Part shown: piece after piece, positions 28,799 to 37,916 of the stretch
Position numbering within the stretch: position 1 is the first letter of the stretch
Layout of the letters: each line of letters starts with the position of its first letter
Origin: Marinobacter sp. AC-23
Lineage (GTDB): Bacteria > Pseudomonadota > Gammaproteobacteria > Pseudomonadales > Oleiphilaceae
Reading direction: 5' to 3'
DNA length: 64,000 nt
NCBI RefSeq assembly: GCF_001858325.1
Contig: NZ_MBPP01000019.1
Coordinates: forward strand, 1-64,000
Translations under genes and position numbers: made by a program
The notes under the pieces: generated by a model
Seen by the model: the letters and a program-made list of their open reading frames with translations, nothing else
Told to the model about the DNA's origin: nothing
The model's database searches: none

Positions 28799-29017
28799 CT
28801 CTCCTACCGTCGATTTCGTTTCATGATAGTTGATAGGGTACCGCCAGGGGAGCCCTTGCGCTCAAAACACACCTGCTAATTAATGCAAACTGCAAACAAT
28901 TGAAAAAAATCGGCCAGCCTTCGCGCAAAAGTTGACAGTCTTTGCAATAATCAACCGTAACGAACCATTACAATCTGTTACACTCAATCCGGAACGCTTT
29001 TCCGGGGAGCCCACATC

Positions 29018-29383
29018 ATGAACATCCAGAATCTGACCTTTGCGGCAGCCGTGGTTTCACTGCTTGCTGCACCAGCCGCTCAGGCAGAGAATCTGGACAT
29101 AGTAATGAGCCAGGTATTCGCCCAGGATCACGCTACTTACATCGGATATGAAAGCGTTGAGCGTGAAGACATTCCTGTCACTTCGGTTCTTGAGCGCAAG
29201 TACCTGATCGTAGACTTTCGCCTTGCAGCCAGCCAGCAAGCCTCCGAGAAGCTCCAGGCCAGCGTTCACAAAGTATGTATGGCCTTGCTAAAAGACCGCG
29301 AACTGGTTCGCAGCTTGTCTGACTCGGGCTACGACATGGTTTCTGTGGCCTTTGATCGTCGCTCTCAGTTCGACTGTTTGTAA
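29018..29383 (+). CDS. Small periplasmic protein of unknown function
   Basis: A 121-residue protein with a clear signal peptide (LTFAAAVVSLLAAPAAQA, cleavage likely before ENLD). The mature part is about 98 residues and has two cysteines (HKVCMALL and QFDCL), which could form a disulfide. A GGGGAG lies nine bases before the ATG. The 219-base upstream gap is AT-rich and includes a TTGACA at 28932-28937 without a convincing -10. I do not recognise the family. Confidence 0.65.
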   Translation: MNIQNLTFAAAVVSLLAAPAAQAENLDIVMSQVFAQDHATYIGYESVEREDIPVTSVLERKYLIVDFRLAASQQASEKLQASVHKVCMALLKDRELVRSLSDSGYDMVSVAFDRRSQFDCL

Positions 29384-29412
29384 ATCTGCCATACATCGGT
29401 CAGCAAGACTGC

Positions 29413-32195
29413 TTACTCCTCTCGCCCCAGCAGTTTCGGAAACGCTTCAAGCGCACCGTTGACCGCATCCAGATTAAACGCCTCTACATCAGCCATCAGT
29501 TTCTCACCGTAGCGAGTCACCGATCGGGAACGATAACGTTGTCCCCACTCCAACACACGATGGGCAAACTCCCGCATTTCTTCCGGGTCGCCACTCTCCC
29601 GCACAGCTTCCCATTCGTCGCCAAAATCGGCCGTTAGCTGTTCTCTCAGCCAGCCTCGCTCCTGAATGCTCAGAGTCTGTGCCAGCAGCCGTTCAGATTC
29701 CTTGGTCTCGCCACCGTCCTCGGCCTGCTCGCCCGTTGCCACAACGTTAGGCAACGTGAGGGTAAAAATGGATCCACGCCCTGGCTCACTTTCCACCTTC
29801 AACTCGCCGCCCATCATTTGCGCCAATTTACGGCTAATAGCCAGACCAAGACCTGTGCCTCCGTAACGGCGGGTGTTCTGTCCCTCTTGCTGCTCGAATG
29901 CATCAAAAATGCGATCGCGCTGATCCGTGGGGATCCCTATCCCGGAATCCTCTACCTTAACCATAAGCCTATAGCTCTGATGCTCTGATACGTCCTCGGT
30001 TGCGCCTTTTACCGGCAGCACGGTTGCTCTCACTGCAACTCCGCCTTCATGAGTGAACTTGATGGCGTTTCCTACAAGATTAAACAACACCTGCCGGAAA
30101 CGGGTTTCGTCCAACATCATGGCAACAGGCATATCAGAACCCACGCTGACCTCCAGGGTAATCCCCTGCTCCCGCGCTCGCAGATCAAAGATGTGGCGAA
30201 CATCATCGAGCAGTCGGCGCACGGATACCGGCGAGTAGTCCAGCCGCATTTTCCCGGCCTCTATGCGGGAGAGGTCAAGGATATCGTTGATCAGCATCAG
30301 CAGGCTGCGGCTTCCCGCTCGAATGGCATCCAGATAGTTGCGCTGCTGCGGGTCTGTCACACTGTTGCTCAGCAAATCACTGTAGCCAATCACGGCGTTC
30401 ATGGGTGTGCGAATTTCATGAGACATATTCGCTAAAAATTCGCTCTTGGTTCGGCTGGCAGCCTCTGCCTCTCGGGCCAGCCGCTCCGCTTCCAGCTTGG
30501 CAGCCCTCAGCTCGTCCTCACTCCGGCGCAGCGCATTTTCAGAACGGATACGCTCGTCCACCTCCCGCGATAGCTTACGGTTCCAATATAGGAAAATGAG
30601 CACGACCACAAGGGCGATCAGAACAACCCGCCGCACCACGGTGTAGTCGGCTTCTTGCTCAATATCGAGATGAATCCAGCGGTTATATATAGCTTCGGTA
30701 TCGGCAGGCTTCAGGCTACCAAGGGCCTTGTTCAGTATACGGTGAAGTTCCGGGCTGTCTTTACGAACCGCGAGCCGGAGATCGTATTGATAAGGTGTGA
30801 TACTGGTGATTCTCAGATTAGAAAGCCCAAGCCGGGCAACGGTATAGCTAACCGCTGGAATGTGGGTCACCATGACATCGAGATCGCCATTGGAAAGCGC
30901 CAACAGTCCATCCTCTACCGTGGCCACCGGGTAAAGATCCAGGTTCGGATGGTTGATAAGCAGGTAATCGTGAGCAGCATGCCGGTTGACCACACCGACA
31001 CGCTCACTGCGCAGCTCCCTCAAGTCTCCGATAAAGCGCCCATCATCCCGAATGGCCAGGGCAATCGGCACGTTCACGTAGGCCCGGGTAAACAAAAACG
31101 AGTCTTCAGTTCGGGGTGTGCGCGACAGTCCGGGCAAAATATCCACCTCCCCGGAAACAAGGGCCTGTTCTGCAACCACGCGGTTTTTCAAAATCTTGTT
31201 TTCAAACCGCGCACCAAGCTGGCTTTCCAGGCGCGCAACAAGATCGGGTACCAGGCCGGTGGCTCGGCCATCCTGTTCGTATTCAAACGGTGGCCAATCA
31301 GAGCGATAACCAACCTTGAGAGCGGAATGGCGCTTAAGCCAGTCAACATCAGAGGCCGAGAGCTCTACGCCATTTTGTTCCAGCGCGGAAAGATCCACCT
31401 CAAGCCACGATTGCCGGATAACCCGGTGCTCGTTATGGCTTATCGCATCCACGGTTTGATCCAGAACCTAAATAGGGGCTCGTCGCTCTCATCAACCTGA
31501 AGTACCACGTCCACTGACTTTTGATCCAGCAACACCGACAAACCAATACCGTTGATCATGGCTGACTGAAGGTAGTCGGAAACTACCGGTACCGGGCCAA
31601 GAAACGCATCCGCCTGGCCAGATAGTACTTGGCTAACAGCCTCGCCCAGGCTCTGCACCGGCACAGGCGTAAAGCTCTCAACAGAGTCAAGCATGCTGTA
31701 TTGGTTGGGGTCGCCCTCCAAAACAGCTATACGGCTGCCTTCCAGATCTGTCAGCGAACGGATTGAGGAATCTCCCGCGCTGATAAACAGACCATAAGTG
31801 AGTGTCATCAACGGGCTGGTAAAGCGCGTGCCAGCAGGCACAGGTGTGCCCGGCAGCCTGGTGGTCAAAAGCGCATCAATTACAGGTTCATCGAGCACCG
31901 GCCCGGCATTGGAGGCCGAGCTGATTACCACAGGCTCAATCAGGAGGCCAAGCTTGTCTGAAAGCCGGGCAAGATAGTCAACGTAAGTGCCTTCCAGATT
32001 TCCGTTCCCAGTATCAAACACCAGCGGTACCTGGCCTGCGCGCACACCCACTCGCAGCACTTCTTGCTCACTGACCCAGCGTAAGTCCTTGCTCCCTAGG
32101 ACCGGTGCTGGCGATGCCTGGGGAGGGTCTGCCAGTGCCGGGGATGGACACACCAATAACAGCCAGCAGGATAGAAACAGGAGTATGGCCTTCAC
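29413..32195 (-). CDS. Sensor histidine kinase with two periplasmic solute-binding domains (apparent frameshift near 31454)
   Basis: About 927 residues after restoring one base at AAACCGTGG. A signal peptide ([19 protein letters not shown]) leads into two tandem SBP_bac_3 domains (about 40-255 and 270-510). A transmembrane helix ([15 protein letters not shown]), a coiled coil, HisKA ([19 protein letters not shown]) and HATPase ([25 protein letters not shown]) follow. The layout resembles BvgS/EvgS, but no receiver domain follows; about 90 helical residues end the protein. It probably senses an amino acid or similar small ligand. The neighbouring diguanylate cyclase suggests a shared pathway. 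Confidence 0.85.
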
Positions 32196-32259
32196 TACTA
32201 TAGCCTCAGACGTTGCGCTTCATTTTTGGATAAATACGTGGGTACGTGCAGACCGCCTA

Positions 32260-33696
32260 CTAGACAGCTGGCTGACCAATTCTTACGCAGTTACGACCCG
32301 CATCCTTGGCAACATAAAGCGCACGATCGGCCCGCTCGAAAACCAGCTCTTCAGTATCCCCCGGAGTAAAGGCGGCGAGACCGGCAGAGTAGGTAATAGT
32401 TACAGGTTCGCCTCCGAAATGGAACGGCAGCGCACTGATGTGCGTTCGAAGTTTGTCCATTACTGCTTTGGCGTCCTCGGGCGAAGTCTCAGGGAACAGC
32501 AGCACAAACTCCTCGCCGCCATAACGGGCAACAAAGTCGGTGTTACGCAAACGGGTCATGAGCTCCTTGGCCACAAGCTGAAGCACCCTGTCACCCGCTT
32601 TATGTCCATAGGAATCGTTTACACGTTTAAAAAGATCGATATCCAGAACGCCAACAGTCAGCGGGTACTGATAACGCTTCCACCGATTAAACTCGAAAGA
32701 CAAGCGCTCCTGCCAGCCTTCGCGATTGGGCAGCTGGGTAAGCAGGTCTGTCATGGCTCGTTCGCGCTCTTTGCGAACCTGCCCTTGCATTTGTTCCGAG
32801 TGCGCCTCCATAACCGCCACTTTTTCCTGCATGGATTTCAGCTGCTCACAGAGCATTTGCTCCCGTTCCGCCTCCTCAAGCCGGAAACGGCCAACTGCCT
32901 GGCCAATATATTCCAAGTGACTACTGACGGACCGCTTCAGCCCATGAATATCGTCCATGGCATCAATGTGCAGGCTAACCTGCTCGATTTCTTCACGGAT
33001 ATTCCGGTCCAGAGTTTCTGCTGCGTCCTCGCGGCCAGTCTGCGCCGAGCACTGTACTAAAAAGTGCTCTTGCAGTACCTGAAGACGCTCATCGAGGCGT
33101 ATTAGAAAAGCCTCGAACTCCCTCTGACTACGAGTAACGGCGACAACAACCAAGTCGGCGACCTGATTTAGTCCGTCCCGCAATTCATCCCAATTGTCGC
33201 TGGCCAGGAGAGCCTTCTGAAGGCTTCTCGCCTGCCTTTCAGCGCCTGCCTCCAGGGAAACCTGACCAAGCAAGTGGCCCAGGAGGTGCCCAACCCGCCG
33301 AGCAATCCAGAGCCGCTGGCTGTGGTGGCTTTCAACAGCCACGCTATCTAGCGCACCGGCTTTATCTGCGGCCTCTGGTTCCGCGCGGGTACCGGCAGGG
33401 GGCCAAGGGTGATTCTGGTCACTACGGGCAGGCGCTTCATCCAGAAGGGCGACCTGGCGGTCGATCTGCTCCTGCAGCTCCCGCCAGCTCTTCACATCAA
33501 CCTTTCTCTTGCGTAAGTCGGATCGAACACGGTCAAGCAGGCGATCCAGCTCGGGTGCCTGACCTTCAGAGGCGAGACTGGTTCGCACCAGCATACGTTC
33601 CAGCGAATTACGTTCAGCCTTCCACTGCTCTTCACGCTGTTCCGCAGACTCAAGTTCCTGGAAGTATTTTTCTTTCCAGGTTTGATCCGATGACAT
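32260..33696 (-). CDS. Diguanylate cyclase (GGDEF) with long helical N-terminus
   Basis: A 478-residue protein. Residues 1-310 are charged and helical, with several coiled-coil stretches and no recognised sensor domain. The C-terminal GGDEF domain has the active motif RYGGEEFVLLFPE and, five residues earlier, RNTD, an intact RxxD inhibitory site. It should therefore make c-di-GMP and be product-inhibited. No membrane segment is seen. Its ATG overlaps the xerC stop (TAATG), so it is translated in the xerC operon. Confidence 0.88.
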   Translation of the reverse strand: MSSDQTWKEKYFQELESAEQREEQWKAERNSLERMLVRTSLASEGQAPELDRLLDRVRSDLRKRKVDVKSWRELQEQIDRQVALLDEAPARSDQNHPWPPAGTRAEPEAADKAGALDSVAVESHHSQRLWIARRVGHLLGHLLGQVSLEAGAERQARSLQKALLASDNWDELRDGLNQVADLVVVAVTRSQREFEAFLIRLDERLQVLQEHFLVQCSAQTGREDAAETLDRNIREEIEQVSLHIDAMDDIHGLKRSVSSHLEYIGQAVGRFRLEEAEREQMLCEQLKSMQEKVAVMEAHSEQMQGQVRKERERAMTDLLTQLPNREGWQERLSFEFNRWKRYQYPLTVGVLDIDLFKRVNDSYGHKAGDRVLQLVAKELMTRLRNTDFVARYGGEEFVLLFPETSPEDAKAVMDKLRTHISALPFHFGGEPVTITYSAGLAAFTPGDTEELVFERADRALYVAKDAGRNCVRIGQPAV

Positions 33697-34667
33697 TAAG
33701 CACTTCCTTCTTGTTCGGAGTTTTGCTCGTCGTTACGCGGATTTTGCCGGCGCGCCCTCGGGTGGCTTTGGTCATACACCCGAGCCAAATGCTGAAAATC
33801 GAGATGAGTATAGATCTGTGTGGTGGCTATGTCCGCATGGCCCAGCAACTCCTGAACCGCTCGCAAATCGCCGCTGGACTCGAGCATATGACTGGCAAAC
33901 GAATGCCGCAACATGTGCGGGTGAAGCTTCTGATCGGCCCCCTTAACAACCCCCCAACGGCTCAACCGAGCCTGAACGCTGCGATGGCTAAGACGGTCTC
34001 CACGGCGGCTTACAAACAAGGCCCCCTCGGCCTCCGGTGCCAGCTCTGCGCGAATGGGCAGCCACTGAGCTATGGCCTTCAGCGCTTTACGGCCTACAGG
34101 AAGTATGCGTGTTTTGCTTCCTTTACCCACAACCCGTGCTTCACCAGCTTCGCTATCAACTGCATTGAGATCCAGGCTGGCCAGTTCCGCCAGGCGCAAG
34201 CCAGATGAGTACATTAATTCAAACATGCACCTGTCGCGCACTTCCAGGGGGTCATCCGGTGAGGCATCGAGAAGATAATTGAGTTGATCCACATCGGCTA
34301 CGCCAGGCAGGCGCCGGCCGCTTTTTGGCGCGCGAATGTCCAATGCTGGGTTATCCGTGGCCTGTCGCTCCCGCAACAGATACTGATAAAAGCGTCTTGT
34401 TGCCGACAGATGCCGGGCAATACTGCGACCGCCTAACCCTTGGCGACTGAGGTTTGCAACATAGCGGCGCAGATCATAGCCACTAACGGCCCGCCACTGG
34501 GCAATGTGTTGATCTACAAGCCAAGCCGCAAGCCGATTTAGATCACGATGATAGCTTTCGCAGGTTCGGGGTGAGTGGCGTTTTTCCGATGCCAGGTGCT
34601 GTATAAAGCCTGCCATATGCCCGCTCAGCTCATCCGTCAATTGAGCTGGCACGGACGCAACGGTCAT
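33696..34667 (-). CDS. xerC: Site-specific tyrosine recombinase XerC
   Basis: A 323-residue recombinase that, with XerD, resolves chromosome dimers at dif. An N-terminal SAM-like DNA-binding domain (HMAGFIQHLASEKRHSPRTCESYHRDLNRL) precedes the catalytic part. That part shows MYSSGLRLAELASLD (Arg), HPHMLRHSFASHMLESSGDLRAVQELLGHADIATTQIY (His-x2-Arg and Tyr). The ATG at 34667 lies two bases after the DUF484 stop, whereas the longer frame to 34688 would overlap it. The dapF-DUF484-xerC order is the standard host context, so this is not a mobile-element integrase. Confidence 0.93.
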   Translation of the reverse strand: MTVASVPAQLTDELSGHMAGFIQHLASEKRHSPRTCESYHRDLNRLAAWLVDQHIAQWRAVSGYDLRRYVANLSRQGLGGRSIARHLSATRRFYQYLLRERQATDNPALDIRAPKSGRRLPGVADVDQLNYLLDASPDDPLEVRDRCMFELMYSSGLRLAELASLDLNAVDSEAGEARVVGKGSKTRILPVGRKALKAIAQWLPIRAELAPEAEGALFVSRRGDRLSHRSVQARLSRWGVVKGADQKLHPHMLRHSFASHMLESSGDLRAVQELLGHADIATTQIYTHLDFQHLARVYDQSHPRARRQNPRNDEQNSEQEGSA

Positions 34668-34668
34668 T

Positions 34669-35414
34669 TTAGCGCGACTCAGCCGCAAGATCGGCTACCG
34701 GAACAGCCGAGGTGTGGCGCCGAATCATGGGCGGCAATAGCCGGCTTAGCGTGTCGCTGATGTAGCTGAGAAACAGCGACCCCATGCTCTGATCAAAGTA
34801 GCCAGGCTGACAACTGCCAACTGCGAAAACCCCTACCAGATCATCGTGGCGCAACGGTACCAGGCAACCGACGCAATGGGCACATCCCGACCCGGGAACA
34901 AGAATGCCCGCTCACTCTCACGGAACTGTCCACACACCGCTTTGCTGCCTTCCAAAAGGTTACCAAGGCGGTCATGAGCCTCCGAAGGGCTCACAACATG
35001 AAGCGCTCCCTGGGAACTGCCGGCCACCTCTGCATCGGTAAACAGGATCACCGATGCCGCGTCCAACCCGAAATCGCCGCGAATACTGTCATCAATGGCG
35101 GATGCCATATCCATAAGATTGCGAGCTTCGATGACTTGCATCAGTAGCCGTTTGCTCTTTTCGAACAGGCGATCGTTGTGGCGGGCAATGGACACCAGCT
35201 CAACCAGTTCATGGCGGAGCGTGTCACGCTGCTCGCGGAACAGGTGTACCTGGCGCTCAACCAAGGAAATGGCCCGGCCACTGTCATGGGGTAGGGTCAG
35301 GCTACGCAGAAGCTCATCCTGATCGACAAAAAAGTCAGGATTGCTTTTCAGGTACTCAGCCACCGCTTCCCGGGTGAGCTCGCCGGCCTTCTGGTGGGCC
35401 GTTTGGTCTGTCAT
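34669..35414 (-). CDS. DUF484 family protein (apparent frameshift near 34861)
   Basis: About 248 residues when one base is restored (GTTGCCTGGTACCG becomes a frame reading SVAxVPLRHDDLVGVFAVGS). The N-terminal helix-rich part includes VAEYLKSNPDFFVDQDELLRSLTLPH and a coiled coil, followed by a GAF-like domain with HDDLVGVFAVGSCQPGYF. Its function is not settled, but it is found consistently between dapF and xerC in gammaproteobacteria. The ATG at 35414 is preceded by AGGAG. It overlaps none of dapF. Confidence 0.85.
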
Positions 35415-35430
35415 CGTGCTCTCCTGGCTG

Positions 35431-36348
35431 TCAGATCCGTTGCTTATGTGGGCGACTGGTTTTTCTTCGCCGGCTACCACTTGAATCACCGGGCAGTCTC
35501 AACTGCCCCTCAAATACACTTGTGGCAGGCCCTTCCATCATAACAGGCGACCCTTCACCCTGCCATTCAATGACCAACCGGCCCCCTCGCAAGTCCACTT
35601 CCACACGTTTGTCGAGAAAGCCGCGCAATTGTCCGGCGACTACCGCCGCGCAGGCACCACTTCCACAGGCAAGGGTTTCGCCCGAGCCGCGTTCATACAC
35701 CCTGAGGCGCGCATGGTTCCGGCTGATTATCTGCAAAAAACCGATATTGGCCCGTGATGGAAATCGCGGATGGCATTCCAGACGCGGCCCAAGCTCTGCA
35801 ACCGGCGCTGTATCCACGTCCTCAACGACAATAACCGCATGGGGGTTGCCCATCGAAACCGCGCTGAGCTCAACCGTTTCAGCGCCTGCTTCTACGGTAT
35901 ACACATTTTTGCGGCATTCTGCCGCAAAAGGAATGGCAGACGGGTTTAGCTCAGGCACCCCCATATTGACCATTACCACACTGTCTTTGACCATCCGCAA
36001 CTCAATCACTCCTCCGGCGGTCTGGACACGTATGATCTTTTTATTCGTGAGGCGCTGGTCGCGCACGAACTTTGCGAAGCACCGGGCGCCATTGCCACAC
36101 TGCTCGACTTCAGAACCGTCGGCATTGAATATCCGGTAACGGAAATCCACATCGGGCAGCCCCGGGGGCTCAACTACCAGCAACTGATCAAAACCGATAC
36201 CCATGTTGCGATCCGCCAGTTCCCGAATCATTTCCGGGCGCAGCCGAAATGGCTGACTGATGGCATCAACCACCATAAAGTCGTTGCCCAGTCCGTGCAT
36301 TTTGCTGAACCGGAGCAGTGGCCCCTGATTATGGCGCGGCTGGCTCAT
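35431..36348 (-). CDS. dapF: Diaminopimelate epimerase
   Basis: A 305-residue enzyme converting LL- to meso-diaminopimelate for lysine and peptidoglycan. Both catalytic cysteines are visible in [14 protein letters not shown] and [16 protein letters not shown]. The start MSQPRHNQ at 36348 follows GGAGG by seven bases; an ATG at 36366 would overlap the lysA stop. The C-terminus carries about 25 extra residues, rich in Arg and Lys ([15 protein letters not shown]), beyond the normal end of the fold. That tail could be natural or the result of a small unseen sequence error. Confidence 0.93.
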   Translation of the reverse strand: MSQPRHNQGPLLRFSKMHGLGNDFMVVDAISQPFRLRPEMIRELADRNMGIGFDQLLVVEPPGLPDVDFRYRIFNADGSEVEQCGNGARCFAKFVRDQRLTNKKIIRVQTAGGVIELRMVKDSVVMVNMGVPELNPSAIPFAAECRKNVYTVEAGAETVELSAVSMGNPHAVIVVEDVDTAPVAELGPRLECHPRFPSRANIGFLQIISRNHARLRVYERGSGETLACGSGACAAVVAGQLRGFLDKRVEVDLRGGRLVIEWQGEGSPVMMEGPATSVFEGQLRLPGDSSGSRRRKTSRPHKQRI

Positions 36349-36362
36349 CTCGTGCCCTCCAC

Positions 36363-37613
36363 TCATTCCGACAGGCAGTTTTCTGGAGCAAGCTGATCCT
36401 CAATTGTCTCGCGATGGCGGACAATGTGCACCTGGTCGCCATCAACCATCAGTTCTGGCGGACGATTACGGGTATTGTAATTGGAGCTCATCACAAAACC
36501 ATAAGCCCCCGCGGAGCGCACCGCCAAGAGATCCCCTGCTTTGAGCTGGAGTGGCCTGTCTTTGCCCAGAAAATCCCCGGTTTCGCATACTGGGCCAACC
36601 AAATCCCAGATTTTTTCTTCTGCATCCTGATGAGGCTGCACGGGTACAATGGCCTGCCAAGCGCTATACAATGCCGGGCGAATCAAATCGTTCATGGCGG
36701 CGTCGATGATCGCGAAATTACGATGCTCGGTGCACTTCAGGAACTCCACCCGGGTAATCAGTATGCCGGCATTGGCCGCAATAGAGCGACCCGGTTCAAG
36801 GATCAGCTCCAGCTTCCGGTCGCCAATGCGCTCATCCAGAGCCTTAACATATTCAGACGGCTCAGGCGGCTGTTCATCATTGTAAGTTACGCCCAAACCA
36901 CCACCCATATCCAAGTGCCGGATGTGAATGCCGTTGTCCGCAAGCGCGTCAATCAGTTCCAGCACGCGATCCAGCGTATCCAAAAATGGAGTCACCGACG
37001 TAAGCTGCGAACCAATGTGACAATCCACACCTTTGACATCCAAGTTTGGCAGTGTTGCAGCCCGGGCGTAGACAGCCAGTGCTTCTGCTATATCAATCCC
37101 AAACTTGTTCTCTTTCAAGCCCGTAGAAATGTAAGGGTGGGTTCCTGCGTCGACATCCGGGTTCACACGCAGAGAAACCGCGGCTTTAACCCCTAGCTCT
37201 CCAGCCACCGCGTTAAGCCGATCCAGCTCGGTGTCGGACTCCACGTTAAAACAGCGAACGCCGGCTTCCAGAGCCCGGCGCATCTCCCATTCCTGTTTAC
37301 CCACGCCAGAAAACACAACCTTGCCAGCATCGCCTCCTGCTCGAAGAACCCGCTCCAGTTCGCCGGCAGAAACTATGTCAAAACCGGCACCCAGACGCGC
37401 CAGCACATTCAGAACGGCCAAATTGCTGTTAGCTTTGACGGCGTAACATACAAGGAGCGGGCGATCTGTCAGTGCCTCATCGTAGGCCCGGTAATGGCGC
37501 TCCAGAGTCGCCCGGGAATATACGTAAGCCGGCGTACCAAAGCGCTCTGCAATGGTGGAGACAGGCACGTCTTCTGCGTAAAGCTCGCCGTTGCGGTAGT
37601 TAAAATGATCCAT
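36363..37613 (-). CDS. lysA: Diaminopimelate decarboxylase
   Basis: A 416-residue PLP enzyme for the last step of lysine synthesis. The PLP lysine lies in [15 protein letters not shown], and the family signatures [26 protein letters not shown] and [14 protein letters not shown] are all present. It sits between lptM and dapF, so lysine and peptidoglycan precursor steps share one operon. Length and motifs are normal. Confidence 0.95.
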   Translation of the reverse strand: MDHFNYRNGELYAEDVPVSTIAERFGTPAYVYSRATLERHYRAYDEALTDRPLLVCYAVKANSNLAVLNVLARLGAGFDIVSAGELERVLRAGGDAGKVVFSGVGKQEWEMRRALEAGVRCFNVESDTELDRLNAVAGELGVKAAVSLRVNPDVDAGTHPYISTGLKENKFGIDIAEALAVYARAATLPNLDVKGVDCHIGSQLTSVTPFLDTLDRVLELIDALADNGIHIRHLDMGGGLGVTYNDEQPPEPSEYVKALDERIGDRKLELILEPGRSIAANAGILITRVEFLKCTEHRNFAIIDAAMNDLIRPALYSAWQAIVPVQPHQDAEEKIWDLVGPVCETGDFLGKDRPLQLKAGDLLAVRSAGAYGFVMSSNYNTRNRPPELMVDGDQVHIVRHRETIEDQLAPENCLSE

Positions 37614-37654
37614 TTGGTTCCTGAGTCGTTTAGCGGTGGCGGGTATACGCGGGA

Positions 37655-37846
37655 CTATTCAGCACTTGCATCAGCATTCCCGTTGCGGTCGTCCGGACGC
37701 TCACTTTGTGTTCCGGCGCTGGCTGGCTGCCCTGCGGGCCTGGACGAGGCTTGCGGATTCTCCCGGTATAACGGCCCTTTCTGGCCGCAGCCACCAAGTG
37801 CAGCCGCCATAACCAGAATCACGATCGGCAGTGTCCACGCGCGCAT
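37655..37846 (-). CDS. lptM: LptM-like small lipoprotein (YifL family)
   Basis: A 63-residue lipoprotein. The signal segment RAWTLPIVILVMAAALGGC ends in a lipobox-type Cys, followed by GQKGPLY, the hallmark of YifL/LptM. LptM helps the LPS-translocon protein LptD mature. The tail is hydrophilic and low in complexity. It lies just upstream of lysA, as in Pseudomonas and E. coli. The frame extends further upstream without support. Confidence 0.85.
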   Translation of the reverse strand: MRAWTLPIVILVMAAALGGCGQKGPLYRENPQASSRPAGQPASAGTQSERPDDRNGNADASAE

Positions 37847-37916
37847 ACTTACCACCTCTGAGTTCATAATGGCCAAAGTATACCTGACCCGCCCACCGCA
37901 CGGCGAGGCCGGCGGG

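Noticed and set aside
28932..28961. Sigma-70 promoter for the small periplasmic protein
   Set aside because: A TTGACA is present at 28932-28937, but nothing at 16-19 bases resembles a -10 box.
33696..34667. Tyrosine recombinase as the mark of an integrated element
   Set aside because: Its position between DUF484 and a coupled housekeeping-type gene, and its sequence, identify chromosomal XerC. No att-like repeats or cargo were seen.
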